The notes beneath the pieces were generated by a model that worked only from the letters and a program-made list of their open reading frames with translations, did not search any database and was not told where the DNA came from. From Pirellulaceae bacterium (lineage in GTDB: Bacteria > Planctomycetota > Planctomycetia > Pirellulales > Pirellulaceae): DNA of 52,265 nucleotides. The stretch's first letter is position 1; every line of letters begins with the position of its first letter. Shown piece after piece: positions 16,218 to 24,441 of the stretch. The position numbers and the translations under genes were made by a program. The stretch is from NCBI GenBank assembly GCA_028280445.1, contig JANQLU010000128.1, forward strand, positions 1-52,265. The letters are read 5' to 3'.

Positions 16218-16565
16218 GTTCTGGAAATCTGGATTGAAAATGGATGGCCGAAATCAAATTTTACCACAAATCGATTGCGAGTGACGTTTGGTGTTTCTCA
16301 AAACCGCCGGAGCAATTCGGCTGACAGATCCATTCTCGTTCTATACAAGCACTTTTTTGTGCACGAATCTTCGAATCCGTTTGAGTCACTCGCCATTGGA
16401 TGAGTTGTTAAACATCCCAGCGGCCCGGCAATACCGGGAAATCCTTAGTTTTTGGTAATTCGATGCAAAAAATCGTTAAAAACCGAACACTTTTTTGTTT
16501 GCTCTCTGAGGAATACAACCTACGGTTTAGAAACAATTCTGTCCTGAGAGCTTGGCGGTTCAAAA
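16218..16565. other. Intergenic region, promoters of ferredoxin and pilin genes presumed
   Basis: No coding sequence or RNA gene is recognised. A small CCCGG-CAATA-CCGGG hairpin lies at 16424-16438. The gap must hold divergent promoters for the minus-strand ferredoxin gene and the plus-strand Flp pilin gene. Confidence 0.5.
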
Positions 16566-16751
16566 ATGAAACAAACTATGCTTGCGAAAATCGGTCATTT
16601 TCTGAGTGATGACGAGGGTGCTACCGCTGTCGAGTATTCTGTGATGTTAGCAATGATCGTGCTGTTGGCCATTGCCGCAATTCTGTCGATGGGAAATGAA
16701 ACATCGCAATTCTACGATTACAACGCTGAAGAGGTTGAAAAAGCTCTTTAA
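16566..16751 (+). CDS. Flp family type IVb pilin
   Basis: 61 residues. It has the class IVb layout: a short polar leader, then DDEGATAVEYSVMLAMIVLL with the Gly-Ala-Thr-Ala-Val-Glu-Tyr core (Glu5/Tyr6 equivalents) and one hydrophobic helix (to ~residue 44). Prepilin peptidase would cleave near the Gly of the EGA sequence. The C-terminal YDYNAEEVEKAL is short, as usual. No tad/cpa assembly genes are nearby, so assembly genes must be elsewhere. Confidence 0.9.
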   Translation: MKQTMLAKIGHFLSDDEGATAVEYSVMLAMIVLLAIAAILSMGNETSQFYDYNAEEVEKAL

Positions 16752-16790
16752 TCCAATTCCGCTGCATCGCTCCGTTTTCAATCGTCGTTG

Positions 16791-17528
16791 TCAGACCGCG
16801 ATGAATTGGTGCCATAGATAACCATCGTCCAGATGTTGTGATCCGGAAAATTCTAGATGCAGGATGCGGCGTTGCATTTCAAAATCGGGATTGCTGTGTC
16901 CAGACGCGTGTGAAACGAGTGGTCGCATCGCTAAAACATCGCCTGCATTGCAAGTAACAACGGTTGGTGAACCCGAATAGTTTCCGGATATTTTTCCGTT
17001 GCGATGAGATCCAGCGATAACTTGTAGAGGGCCATTGTCATTGGTCACATCATCCAGATGGATTCTCAGAGTTAACATGTTTTCGAGTACGGATGTTGGA
17101 GCTTCGACGTGAGGCACATTCGCTTTTCGTGTTGGTTTGGTAAATCGCATTGATGGCAAGGTGTTGTCGACGACGGCGATGGTCATGTCTTTATGAAAGG
17201 GCAGTGACCAGGAGCGATGCGACGGTTTGTCAAAATACAATGCTCTGACCAAACCTGGCGTGTTTCCCAAAATGGTACGAAGAACGTTTTCCAAGTGTGC
17301 ACTTCGCCACAGCGTCGAGATTTCCGGGACAACATCCAGTACATTTCTCGCGGCAAAAACCGTGCCCCGGGAGCTGCGAATCGACGAAAATTCGGTGTCG
17401 GCCAAAAAACCTGATTCGATGTTGTCGAGCATCGCCGCGACGGTGTCATCGTCAAAAACCTGTGGCAGCAACGAAAAACCGTTCCGTTCGATTTCAATTT
17501 TGAGTTGTTCATGTATCGTCGAAATCAT
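16791..17528 (-). CDS. Phytanoyl-CoA dioxygenase (PhyH) family protein
   Basis: 245 residues. It is a non-haem Fe(II)/2-oxoglutarate oxygenase of the PhyH superfamily. The metal ligands are visible: HKD in SLPFHKDMTIAVV and the distal His in AMRPLVSHASGHS, with the 2-oxoglutarate-binding Arg probably in MQRRILHLEFSG. The typical GPLQVIAGSHRNGKI segment precedes the distal His. The substrate is not predictable. It converges on the pilin gene and has no operon partner. Confidence 0.88.
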   Translation of the reverse strand: MISTIHEQLKIEIERNGFSLLPQVFDDDTVAAMLDNIESGFLADTEFSSIRSSRGTVFAARNVLDVVPEISTLWRSAHLENVLRTILGNTPGLVRALYFDKPSHRSWSLPFHKDMTIAVVDNTLPSMRFTKPTRKANVPHVEAPTSVLENMLTLRIHLDDVTNDNGPLQVIAGSHRNGKISGNYSGSPTVVTCNAGDVLAMRPLVSHASGHSNPDFEMQRRILHLEFSGSQHLDDGYLWHQFIAV

Positions 17529-17645
17529 TTTTTTGCGTTACCCATCAAATTTCGGCTAAAATCAAAGACGGTTTTCCCGTTGGATCCATTGTAAATTGTC
17601 AAATCACAATTCGATCCGTCAGAGGAAATTTTCATGGAAACAAAA

Positions 17646-17733
17646 TCATAAGTGCGAAGCGTGAGCGAGGAACCACGTTTTCGCCACACATTAGCGTGGT
17701 TGTAGTCCCTCGCTCACGCTTCGCACTTGTGAT
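17646..17733. repeat. CTCGCTCACGCTTCG palindrome, near-perfect copy
   Basis: The left half ATCATAAGTGCGAAGCGTGA pairs with TCACGCTTCGCACTTGTGAT on the right; the inner parts (CCACG...CGTGG) pair as well. It ends about 40 bases upstream of the selenoprotein start, so it separates that gene from the dioxygenase gene. Confidence 0.9.
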
Positions 17734-17773
17734 TTTTGTAGATTCGTTAGCTTTCCCTGTGGAGCAGAAGGAA

Positions 17774-19108
17774 ATGAGAATTTCATCCGTCGTCCTGCCT
17801 AATAAACTGATAACATTGTGCCTGATTTTGTTTTTTTCGAGTAGTTCATTTGGCCAGACTCGGGACGAAAAAGTCCGGTTGGATTGGCAAAAACTCAACG
17901 CGGACGGTACGTGGTTTTACGACGATCTCGATGCGGGAATCAAGGCGGCCAAGAAAAACAAAAAACCGCTGATGGTGGTTCTCCGCTGTATCCCGTGAGA
18001 GGAATGCAAAGCTTTTGACGAACAGGTTGTTCGTCGTGACAAACAACTCAAAAATCTTTCCAAAAAATTTGTGACAGTCCGGTTGGTCAAATGCAATAGT
18101 CTCGATTTGAATTTGTTTCAGTTTGACTACGATTTGACGTTTGCCGTGTTTTTCCTAAATGCGGACAAAACGGTTTACGCTCGGTATGGAACGCGAACGG
18201 GCCATGATGCTGACAAAGATGTCGCTCTCGAAGGACTGGCGGCGACGATGAACGAGGTGCTGAAAATTCACGCGGCATATCCTAAAAACAAATCGTCGCT
18301 GGCAGGTAAACAGCCTAAGAAAAGCAAGTACAAAGTTCCAGAAGATTTACCAAAACTTCGTCGCTTTAAATCGAAACTGGATTACAAGGGCGCGGTTGCC
18401 AAAAGCTGTATTCATTGCCATCAGGTTCGTGATGCCCAGCGATTTGAATATCGAAAAACAGGCAAACAGATGCCTGACAAATTGTTGTTCCCTTATCCAA
18501 AATCGGAAACTGTGGGACTCAAGTTCGATAAAAAATCGAAAACAACCTTGGCCGCAGTCCTCGATGGTTCACCAGCTCATGATGCCAAACTTCGGCGCGG
18601 TGACGGCGTTGTTTCATTAGGCGATACGACGGTTGCTTCGGAAGCGGACGTGCATTGGATTTTGCATCAGCTGGACAATCAAAAACGGATCAAGATTGTT
18701 GTTGACCGCGATGGCGAGCAAATTTCAACCACCCTGAATTTGCCAGCCGGTTGGAGGAAACAGGCGGATATCACCTGGCGGCCGACCAGTTGGGAATTGC
18801 GGCGGATGGCGACCGGTGGGCTGTCGTTGAAACCCATCAGCCAAGCCGACCGAAAACGACTGGGGATTGCTGATGACAAAATGGCTTTACGCGCCGTTCA
18901 TGTGGGGCGCTATGGCGACCACGCTCGAGCTATGCGTGCAGGAATTCGCAAAGGCGACATCATCATTGCGTTTGATGGCAAGACAAATTTGTTGACCGAG
19001 AACATGATCAACGAATATGCCGTGCAACAGAAAAAGCCCGGCCAGCGCGTTGAAATCAAGTATTTGCGAGGCAAACGAGAGCGTACGGCCAGTATTCGCC
19101 TTCAGTAA
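17774..19108 (+). CDS. Thioredoxin-like/PDZ selenoprotein with in-frame UGA (Sec75)
   Basis: One reading frame of 444 codons with a TGA at 17996-17998. The start at 17774 has AGAAGGAA just upstream and opens with a signal peptide or anchor (residues ~8-28, ending SSSSFGQ). The thioredoxin-like domain reads LMVVLRCIP-[UGA]-EECKAFD, i.e. C-x-x-U-x-x-C with Sec75 between Cys72 and Cys78. The frame continues unbroken with FQFDYDLTFAVFFLNAD, a conserved-looking Trx core. Residues ~212-216 (CIHCH) form a c-type haem motif. PDZ-like domains follow at about 235-310 (GSPAHDAKLRRGDGVVSLGD) and 345-440 (HARAMRAGIRKGDIIIAFDG). This matches the architecture annotated elsewhere as Trx7/PDZ (seleno)protein. 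Gene callers would split or truncate it. It is likely periplasmic and redox-active; its partners are unknown. Confidence 0.88.
18017..18035 (+). promoter_or_regulatory. Bacterial SECIS hairpin for Sec75
   Basis: GACGAAC-AGGTT-GTTCGTC: a perfect 7-bp stem with a 5-base loop that has G at its second position and a GGU. The loop G is the 27th base after the UGA. This fits the bacterial SECIS pattern (short stem, G in the first two loop bases, about 16-37 bases from the UGA). Confidence 0.8.
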
Positions 19109-19132
19109 TGATGCGAGTGAATGATCGAGTAG

Positions 19133-20626
19133 TCATTTTTTCACTCTGTGCTCGTTGATCCATCGTCGTATTTTTTCAATTTTTTTTGTTATTTCATCTT
19201 CCCCCAGTTCTGGACGTACCTTGCTTAAATCGATATCGAGCGATCGAAGCCACGATTGCTCGACATCATCATCAACCGTGCAATCGAACAGGGTCCGCTG
19301 AGAAAACTTGGCTTTTTGCAGGGAATCCAATTCAGCTTTGGTTAACGAACCCGAAGAAATCAAAGTAATCGCGCCACGGTACCCGCTGGCATCCAGGTGT
19401 TCGATTGCTTTGCATCGCGCTTTTGATGATTCGGCGTGATCGAACAAATAGAATTTTCGATATTCACTATCGATCAAATCTAATGACTTGAGAGAGTTGA
19501 GATTAAAACGTAGTTCAACCAACGCAGCCCAGCTGTTAACTTCGAATGTCAGATTCGGACAGGTTGCCAGGATTGGCAAATCGTCTTGATGCTTGTTGGC
19601 AACGGTCGATTTGATTCGCACATTTTTCAAGCAGTTCAATTGTTGAAGTTGCTTGTTGGTCTTGGCAATTTGTTCTGGAGTATAGTTGTATTCGAGAAAA
19701 CGTATTTCAGTAATTCGAAAATGCGATTGCTCCCAGTGGGTCCCAATGAGTCTGGCCAGCCAAATCGGTCGCCAGGCGTCAGAACCAATTTGAGTAAATG
19801 TGTATTCGACTCCAGGGATTTTTTCGAGCGATTCGGCAATTTCTCGTTCAGTTTCAAATTGCCGCCTGATATTGATTCCAATGGCAAAAATTACAGAAAA
19901 AAATCCGACGGCGGCGAGTAAATGCCACAACCGAAATTTGAAAACGCCTGGTGTAAAAGCTACGGCGAGTTCCACCAGCAATCCAACCGTTGAACAAACG
20001 ACAATCCAAATCAACAGGTTGCAAGCCAAGCCATACCAATAGCATTTGACCCCAATCACGCCTAACGGCCAGCTTTCCGCGTACCTCCAACTGGGTTCGA
20101 AACAAGTTGGGACTGTCGTTTCGTCATATTTCTCTTCCGGTGTCAGCCGAAGCTGAAACGGAAAATATTGATTGGTTTCAAAATCCTGCGCTTCCTCATT
20201 CCAAGTTGGAGGATCCATCAGTTGAAATTTATTTCGAATTTCTCGGTTCAAGATCCGACGTAGTTCGTCGCGCGTATAGGCTTCAACGGGCTTACTTTCG
20301 GGGTAAATATCACGCAGCATGTTACTGACACTGAGTCTCGGATACACATATTGTTTGGGGCCTTTGATATTGCGATCGCGATAATCTTCGATGTCGTAGC
20401 TGGGTCTGAGCGTATTGACGGCAACAAATGGCCAGCCGTGAGAAAACTCATCGCCCGTCGAACTTGCTTCGAAAAAAGACTGGTTGAGCGGAGTGATGAA
20501 ACAGACTTTATGTCCCGGAACGTTGAGATAAAACAAAGGCAATGAAATAACTGAGATTGCGGCCCAGGTCTTCCAATTGAGCCTTCGAATGCGCCGGCCT
20601 AGCTTCTGTAGTTGCTTAAGAATCAT
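19133..20626 (-). CDS. Three-TM membrane protein, tandem paralogue A
   Basis: 497 residues. It begins KQLQKLGRRIRRLNWKTWA followed by a TM helix (AISVISLPLFYLNVPG), a long extracytoplasmic loop (~45-195), two more TM helices (ACNLLIWIVVCSTVGLLVELA and FRLWHLLAAVGFFSVIFAIG), then a C-terminal region of ~250 residues. That region has Leu-rich-like spacing (TCPNLTFEVNS, LVELRFNLNSLKSLDLIDSEY). The FRLWHLL opening of TM3 resembles an N-terminal module common in planctomycete membrane proteins. No enzyme motif is seen. It is clearly homologous to 20928-22304 over its whole length. Function unknown. Confidence 0.8.
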   Translation of the reverse strand: MILKQLQKLGRRIRRLNWKTWAAISVISLPLFYLNVPGHKVCFITPLNQSFFEASSTGDEFSHGWPFVAVNTLRPSYDIEDYRDRNIKGPKQYVYPRLSVSNMLRDIYPESKPVEAYTRDELRRILNREIRNKFQLMDPPTWNEEAQDFETNQYFPFQLRLTPEEKYDETTVPTCFEPSWRYAESWPLGVIGVKCYWYGLACNLLIWIVVCSTVGLLVELAVAFTPGVFKFRLWHLLAAVGFFSVIFAIGINIRRQFETEREIAESLEKIPGVEYTFTQIGSDAWRPIWLARLIGTHWEQSHFRITEIRFLEYNYTPEQIAKTNKQLQQLNCLKNVRIKSTVANKHQDDLPILATCPNLTFEVNSWAALVELRFNLNSLKSLDLIDSEYRKFYLFDHAESSKARCKAIEHLDASGYRGAITLISSGSLTKAELDSLQKAKFSQRTLFDCTVDDDVEQSWLRSLDIDLSKVRPELGEDEITKKIEKIRRWINEHRVKK

Positions 20627-20701
20627 GATGAAATAATTGTAACTGTTTTCGATGGTGCGACGGGAGATTTTGAATTTCTTGTGAGGTATTCATTTGCAAC
20701 T

Positions 20702-20771
20702 GATACAAGCACGAAGCGCCAGCAAGTGGTTTTGTGCGGTCAAACCACTCGCTGGCGCGTCATGCTCGTAA
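20702..20771. repeat. CACGAAGCGCCAGCGAGTGG-type palindrome, diverged copy
   Basis: GATACAAGCACGAAGCGCC...CAAACCACTCGCTGGCGCGTCATGCTCGTA. It is the same family as 11300-11370 with several mismatches between arms. It lies in the ~300-base gap between the tandem membrane protein genes, which otherwise holds only the two elements that follow. Confidence 0.85.
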
Positions 20772-20801
20772 GATTTTTACTGCGTGTTCGTGAGAACTCC
20801 G

Positions 20802-20833
20802 GTCCCTCGCTCACGCTTCGGGTTGCGATTGTC
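20802..20833. repeat. Half copy of the CTCGCTCACGCTTCG palindrome
   Basis: GGTCCCTCGCTCACGCTTCG followed by GGTTGCGATTGTC is the right half of the family seen at 3609-3707 and 35852-35932. The matching left half is missing; the preceding bases belong to another palindrome family. Confidence 0.75.
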
Positions 20834-20854
20834 AGAGGTCGCAATTCAATTGCG

Positions 20855-20910
20855 GTAGGGCCGGTTCCCACCGGCCGATCAATGAACCGGCCGGTGGGAA
20901 CCGGCCCTAC
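20855..20910. repeat. GTAGGGCCGGTTCCCACCGG palindrome, copy 2
   Basis: Full palindrome with arms identical to copy 1 and a short spacer. It ends 17 bases from the stop codon of the minus-strand membrane protein at 20928. Confidence 0.92.
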
Positions 20911-20927
20911 TCATTTTGGGATCCAAA

Positions 20928-22304
20928 TTATCTTCTACTGGACTTGAAAGAATGAAATAACTTCGACTCCTGTTTGCGATAGAGTGTGCAGTCGACAAAA
21001 GTCGTTGTTGGAAAACCCACTTCTTTGAGCAATTCCAGTTCGCTTTTTGTGAGAGACCCGAGGCTGTCTAACACAAGTTCTCCGTGAAAGCCCTGGGATT
21101 TGATATGAGTGATCGCCTGGCAACGCGCCTTCGATGACACTGAAACATCAACTTCAAAATGGGGTTGGTATTTCCAATCCATCAACGTTAGCGACTCCAG
21201 CTGACTAAAACGAATTTGTAGCTGTGATACATTGCTCCAGTCTTTGATTTTCAAGATCAGGTTCGGGCAAGTATTGAGGATCTCCAGTTTCGATTCGTGT
21301 CGTTTTGCAGCGGCGGCTTTGATTTCGATTTGCTCGATGCAGGTCAACTGCCGTGTCTGTCGATCGATTGTTTCGATTTTACTTTCCGAGTAGCGATGTC
21401 CGAAAAAGTAAATTTCCTGGAGGCGAAAAAATGACTGTTCCCAACCAGTCCCCACCAACCTTGCCAGCCAGGTCGGTCGACAAAAGCCTGGGCCAACTTT
21501 TTTAAACTTGTAGCCAACATTCATCTTTTTGAGCACATCTGCGACTTGTCGCTCGGTTTCAAACTGCTGGCGGATGTTAATTCCCGTTGCCAGAACGACT
21601 GAAATGATGCCGACCACAACGAATAAATGAGCCAGACGAAATTTGAATAGGCCTGGTGTAAATCGGTTGGCGAGCTCAAACATGAAACCGATGGTCGCGC
21701 AAACGACGAACCAAATCAACAAATTGCAAGCCAACCCCGCCCAGAAAAATTTGATTCCGATCGCTTCCATGGGCCAACATTCGGAATACCACCAATTCGG
21801 TTTCTGACATTCGCGAATCGACGTTTGGTGAAACTCTGTGCCGGGCGCGGTTTGCAGAGACATCGCATCCCGAGTCTGCAGATCATAATCCTCCAACGCG
21901 TCATTCCAATAGGTCCGATCCCGTTGGTAAAACGAATCTTGGATTTCGCGATTCAAGATTTTGCAAAGTTCTTGACGCGTATATGTCTTGGGTTTGGTCG
22001 CCCCGCGAAGGTAAATCTGATCAGCTGTGCGTTGGTACCGCCGAGGGCCTTTGAGATCGCGATTTTGAAACCACTGGATTTCGTAATTGGGTTTCAGGGT
22101 ATGAACCGCGACAAACGGCCAGCCATGCGAAAACTCTTTGCCGTGTTCGCCATCAGCATTTGCTTTACCGTTAACAAATCCAATTTTTTGACCGGGCACA
22201 TTGAGGAAAAACAACGGTACTGAAACGAGGATCATCGCGGCCCAGGTCTTCCAATTGAGCTGAGGGATGCACCGGCCTAACTTCTGGAGTTGTTTGAAAA
22301 TCAT
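20928..22304 (-). CDS. Three-TM membrane protein, tandem paralogue B
   Basis: 458 residues. It begins FKQLQKLGRCIPQLNWKTWA like its neighbour, followed by a TM helix (AMILVSVPLFFLNVPG), EFSHGWPFVAVHTLKPNYEI, two TM helices (LLIWFVVCATIGFMFELA and FRLAHLFVVVGIISVVLATG) and an RQQFETERQVADVLKK segment, all also present in the paralogue at 19133. The C terminus is ~35 residues shorter and ends SFKSSRR. Function unknown. The pair arose by tandem duplication; the 300 bases between them are filled with three palindrome elements. Both keep intact frames and have diverged strongly, so both are likely functional. Confidence 0.8.
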   Translation of the reverse strand: MIFKQLQKLGRCIPQLNWKTWAAMILVSVPLFFLNVPGQKIGFVNGKANADGEHGKEFSHGWPFVAVHTLKPNYEIQWFQNRDLKGPRRYQRTADQIYLRGATKPKTYTRQELCKILNREIQDSFYQRDRTYWNDALEDYDLQTRDAMSLQTAPGTEFHQTSIRECQKPNWWYSECWPMEAIGIKFFWAGLACNLLIWFVVCATIGFMFELANRFTPGLFKFRLAHLFVVVGIISVVLATGINIRQQFETERQVADVLKKMNVGYKFKKVGPGFCRPTWLARLVGTGWEQSFFRLQEIYFFGHRYSESKIETIDRQTRQLTCIEQIEIKAAAAKRHESKLEILNTCPNLILKIKDWSNVSQLQIRFSQLESLTLMDWKYQPHFEVDVSVSSKARCQAITHIKSQGFHGELVLDSLGSLTKSELELLKEVGFPTTTFVDCTLYRKQESKLFHSFKSSRR

Positions 22305-22420
22305 GACGATTCAATTGTAGCTGTTTTTGAAAGCGCGACGGAGGAATTTGAAGAAACTCGCACCCACGAATGATCCTCATTAAGACAAAAGTCGTAAGCA
22401 ATCAGTTTGCAAGGCGTTCT

Positions 22421-23386
22421 TCAAGCACGATCAAAGTCAAACGGTACGACCTCTGCCAAAGTTTCCTTGCCGAGCGCGATCATTGCCAAACGATCAAATC
22501 CTAGCGCTGTGCCAGAGCACGCGGGGAGACCGTGATCCATCGCCAATAAAAGACGGCTTTCGGTTGGCAGTTTGTCGTTTCCGTCTTCTGTCCGCTGGGC
22601 ATTGATGAACTCGTTGCGGCGGCGCAATTCATCGGCGTCGAGTAATTCATGGTAGCCATTGGCCAACTCGATTCCACGGATATACATTTCAAACCGTTCC
22701 GCGTATTCCAGGCCATCGACATCCTGTCGAATTTTAGCCAGTGCGGATTGAGTTGCCGGCCAATCGAAAATGATGACGGACTCATGATTTGCCAGTTGTG
22801 GCTCCACAACGCGACTCATCAACAGATTGAGCAGTTCATCGCGATCGTTGATGGTCGAGGTGTTTCCAATTTTTTCTTGCACGGTTTGTGCCAATTCGTC
22901 AGCGGTTGCGGCAAATGGATCAACTGCCGTCGTTTCCAAAAAGATTTGACGATAGCTACATTGTCGCGCCGGTGGGACTTTGAGGAGATCAATGGCAAAT
23001 TCGTCGAGCAGCGTTCGTCCCTGCTGATAATCGTCGCCAGCGCGATACCATTCGAGGATCGTAAATTCGGGATTATGCTGCGTGCCGCATTCACCTTGTC
23101 GAAACGCTTTGCCCAAATAAAAAATGGCTTTGGCGCCAGCGGTGACCAGCCGTTTCATGGCAAATTCCGGCGACGTTTGCAAAAAACACGAATGAAGTTT
23201 TCCGGGCGTTTGAACGTCGACGGAGATAGGATCAATAAATCGATCGACGACCGTGTCGTGAGAAACCAACGGAGTGTCAACTTCAAAAAAACCGCGATCT
23301 AGAAAGAACTTTCGCACGCGTTGCATCAGTTCGGATCGCGCACGCAGTGTTTCGATAGTTGCCGAAGGTTGGAAATTGCGATTCAT
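22421..23386 (-). CDS. epmA: EF-P lysine-34 (R)-beta-lysyltransferase, EpmA/GenX/PoxA type
   Basis: 321 residues, the length of stand-alone EpmA rather than LysS, which carries an N-terminal OB domain. Class II synthetase motifs are visible: motif 1 in FFLDRGFFEVDTPLVS, motif 2 in KAIFYLGKAFRQGECGTQHNPEFTILEWYRA, motif 3 in ACSGTALGFDRLAMIALGK. EpmA attaches (R)-beta-lysine to a Lys of elongation factor P, which relieves polyproline stalling. The start ATG overlaps the upstream hydrolase stop as ATGA. Neither epmB nor efp is in the window. Confidence 0.93.
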   Translation of the reverse strand: MNRNFQPSATIETLRARSELMQRVRKFFLDRGFFEVDTPLVSHDTVVDRFIDPISVDVQTPGKLHSCFLQTSPEFAMKRLVTAGAKAIFYLGKAFRQGECGTQHNPEFTILEWYRAGDDYQQGRTLLDEFAIDLLKVPPARQCSYRQIFLETTAVDPFAATADELAQTVQEKIGNTSTINDRDELLNLLMSRVVEPQLANHESVIIFDWPATQSALAKIRQDVDGLEYAERFEMYIRGIELANGYHELLDADELRRRNEFINAQRTEDGNDKLPTESRLLLAMDHGLPACSGTALGFDRLAMIALGKETLAEVVPFDFDRA

Positions 23387-24354
23387 TGATTCGCATTTGA
23401 ATTGGGAGAGCCAGAAGCCAGTTCGTGGGCAAACGATTCGATTTCGGTAACGACTGTTTCCCAGCCATAATCAATCGGAATCGCGTGTCCCGCTTTGTCG
23501 GCAACGATCAATTTTTTGTTTTTGGATCCAAGTTTTTCATAAAACAATTTTACGGAGTCGGGGTCAATAATGGCATCGGTCGGGGAGACAAAAACCCGAA
23601 CTGGCAATTTGATTTCGTCGGCGCGACCTCGATTGCCTCGAATCAACTGGTAAGTGTTGTCGACAACGCGGCGCGGACTAAATACATTGCGACCCACAAA
23701 ATCCCGTTCGCTCGGATCACGCGCATCATACTCAAACGGGCTTTTGGCAATGCGCGAAAAGGGCAGGGTATACGACGAAAATCGGTGCCACGTTTCGGCA
23801 GTAAATACAGGGCTGCGCTCGTTGGATACTTCGATGGCTGGCGCCAACAAGACAACTCCATCAACACAGTTTGGATTTTCCAGCAAATGCGAAATGGTGA
23901 CCGCTCCGCCCAACGAATGGGCGACGACGATGATCATGGAATGATTTTGTTGTAGCGATTTGATTTCGCTGTCGAGTTTGTCCAGCCAGCTTTCGGTTGT
24001 TGATTGAGCATATTTGTCAATTGACTCACCAAATCCCGGCAGACGAATCGCCCGGCAGGTAAAGTTTTGTTCGGCAAGCTGAGGGGCGATTTTACGCCAG
24101 ATTTGCGGCGAATCGTTGAATCCGTGAAGCAACAAAATGGCAACCGGCCCTTTGCCGATGGTAAATTCTTCGCAACCTGCCTGAACCCCATTTTCATTGC
24201 GAGTAACGTTGGATTCCCATTTTTGGATTTCCAAAGCAACATAGCGCGAGTAGGCAAAATCACCGATGAGCCAGATCACCACGAACCCGATCAAAATCCA
24301 GACCATTCGACGCAACCATTTTCGTTTCGTGGGCGTTGTGTTTTTGTTTGACAT
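23383..24354 (-). CDS. Membrane-anchored alpha/beta hydrolase
   Basis: 323 residues. One N-terminal TM helix (residues ~17-35) anchors it. The alpha/beta-hydrolase core has LLLHGFNDSPQIW (oxyanion HG), the nucleophile elbow VVAHSLGGAV with Ser147, a likely acid in VSPTDAIIDPDSV, and the catalytic His in DKAGHAIPIDYGW. It is probably an esterase or lipase-like enzyme; the substrate is unknown. It shares four bases (ATGA) with epmA downstream, implying translational coupling. Confidence 0.88.
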   Translation of the reverse strand: MSNKNTTPTKRKWLRRMVWILIGFVVIWLIGDFAYSRYVALEIQKWESNVTRNENGVQAGCEEFTIGKGPVAILLLHGFNDSPQIWRKIAPQLAEQNFTCRAIRLPGFGESIDKYAQSTTESWLDKLDSEIKSLQQNHSMIIVVAHSLGGAVTISHLLENPNCVDGVVLLAPAIEVSNERSPVFTAETWHRFSSYTLPFSRIAKSPFEYDARDPSERDFVGRNVFSPRRVVDNTYQLIRGNRGRADEIKLPVRVFVSPTDAIIDPDSVKLFYEKLGSKNKKLIVADKAGHAIPIDYGWETVVTEIESFAHELASGSPNSNANQ

Positions 24355-24441
24355 TGTTCATTTAGCGCAACGACATTCGCTCCGAATTTTCGGCGTCGAA
24401 TGCGGATTTTAAAACTTGTTGCCTATGAACGCGGAAATGCG

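Noticed and set aside
17696..17998. Two separate genes (a short secreted peptide and a PDZ protein) instead of one selenoprotein
   Set aside because: The two frames are in the same register, share one domain across the TGA, and the second has no start with a ribosome-binding site at its N terminus.
22421..23386. Lysyl-tRNA synthetase
   Set aside because: The N-terminal OB anticodon-binding domain is absent and length fits EpmA.
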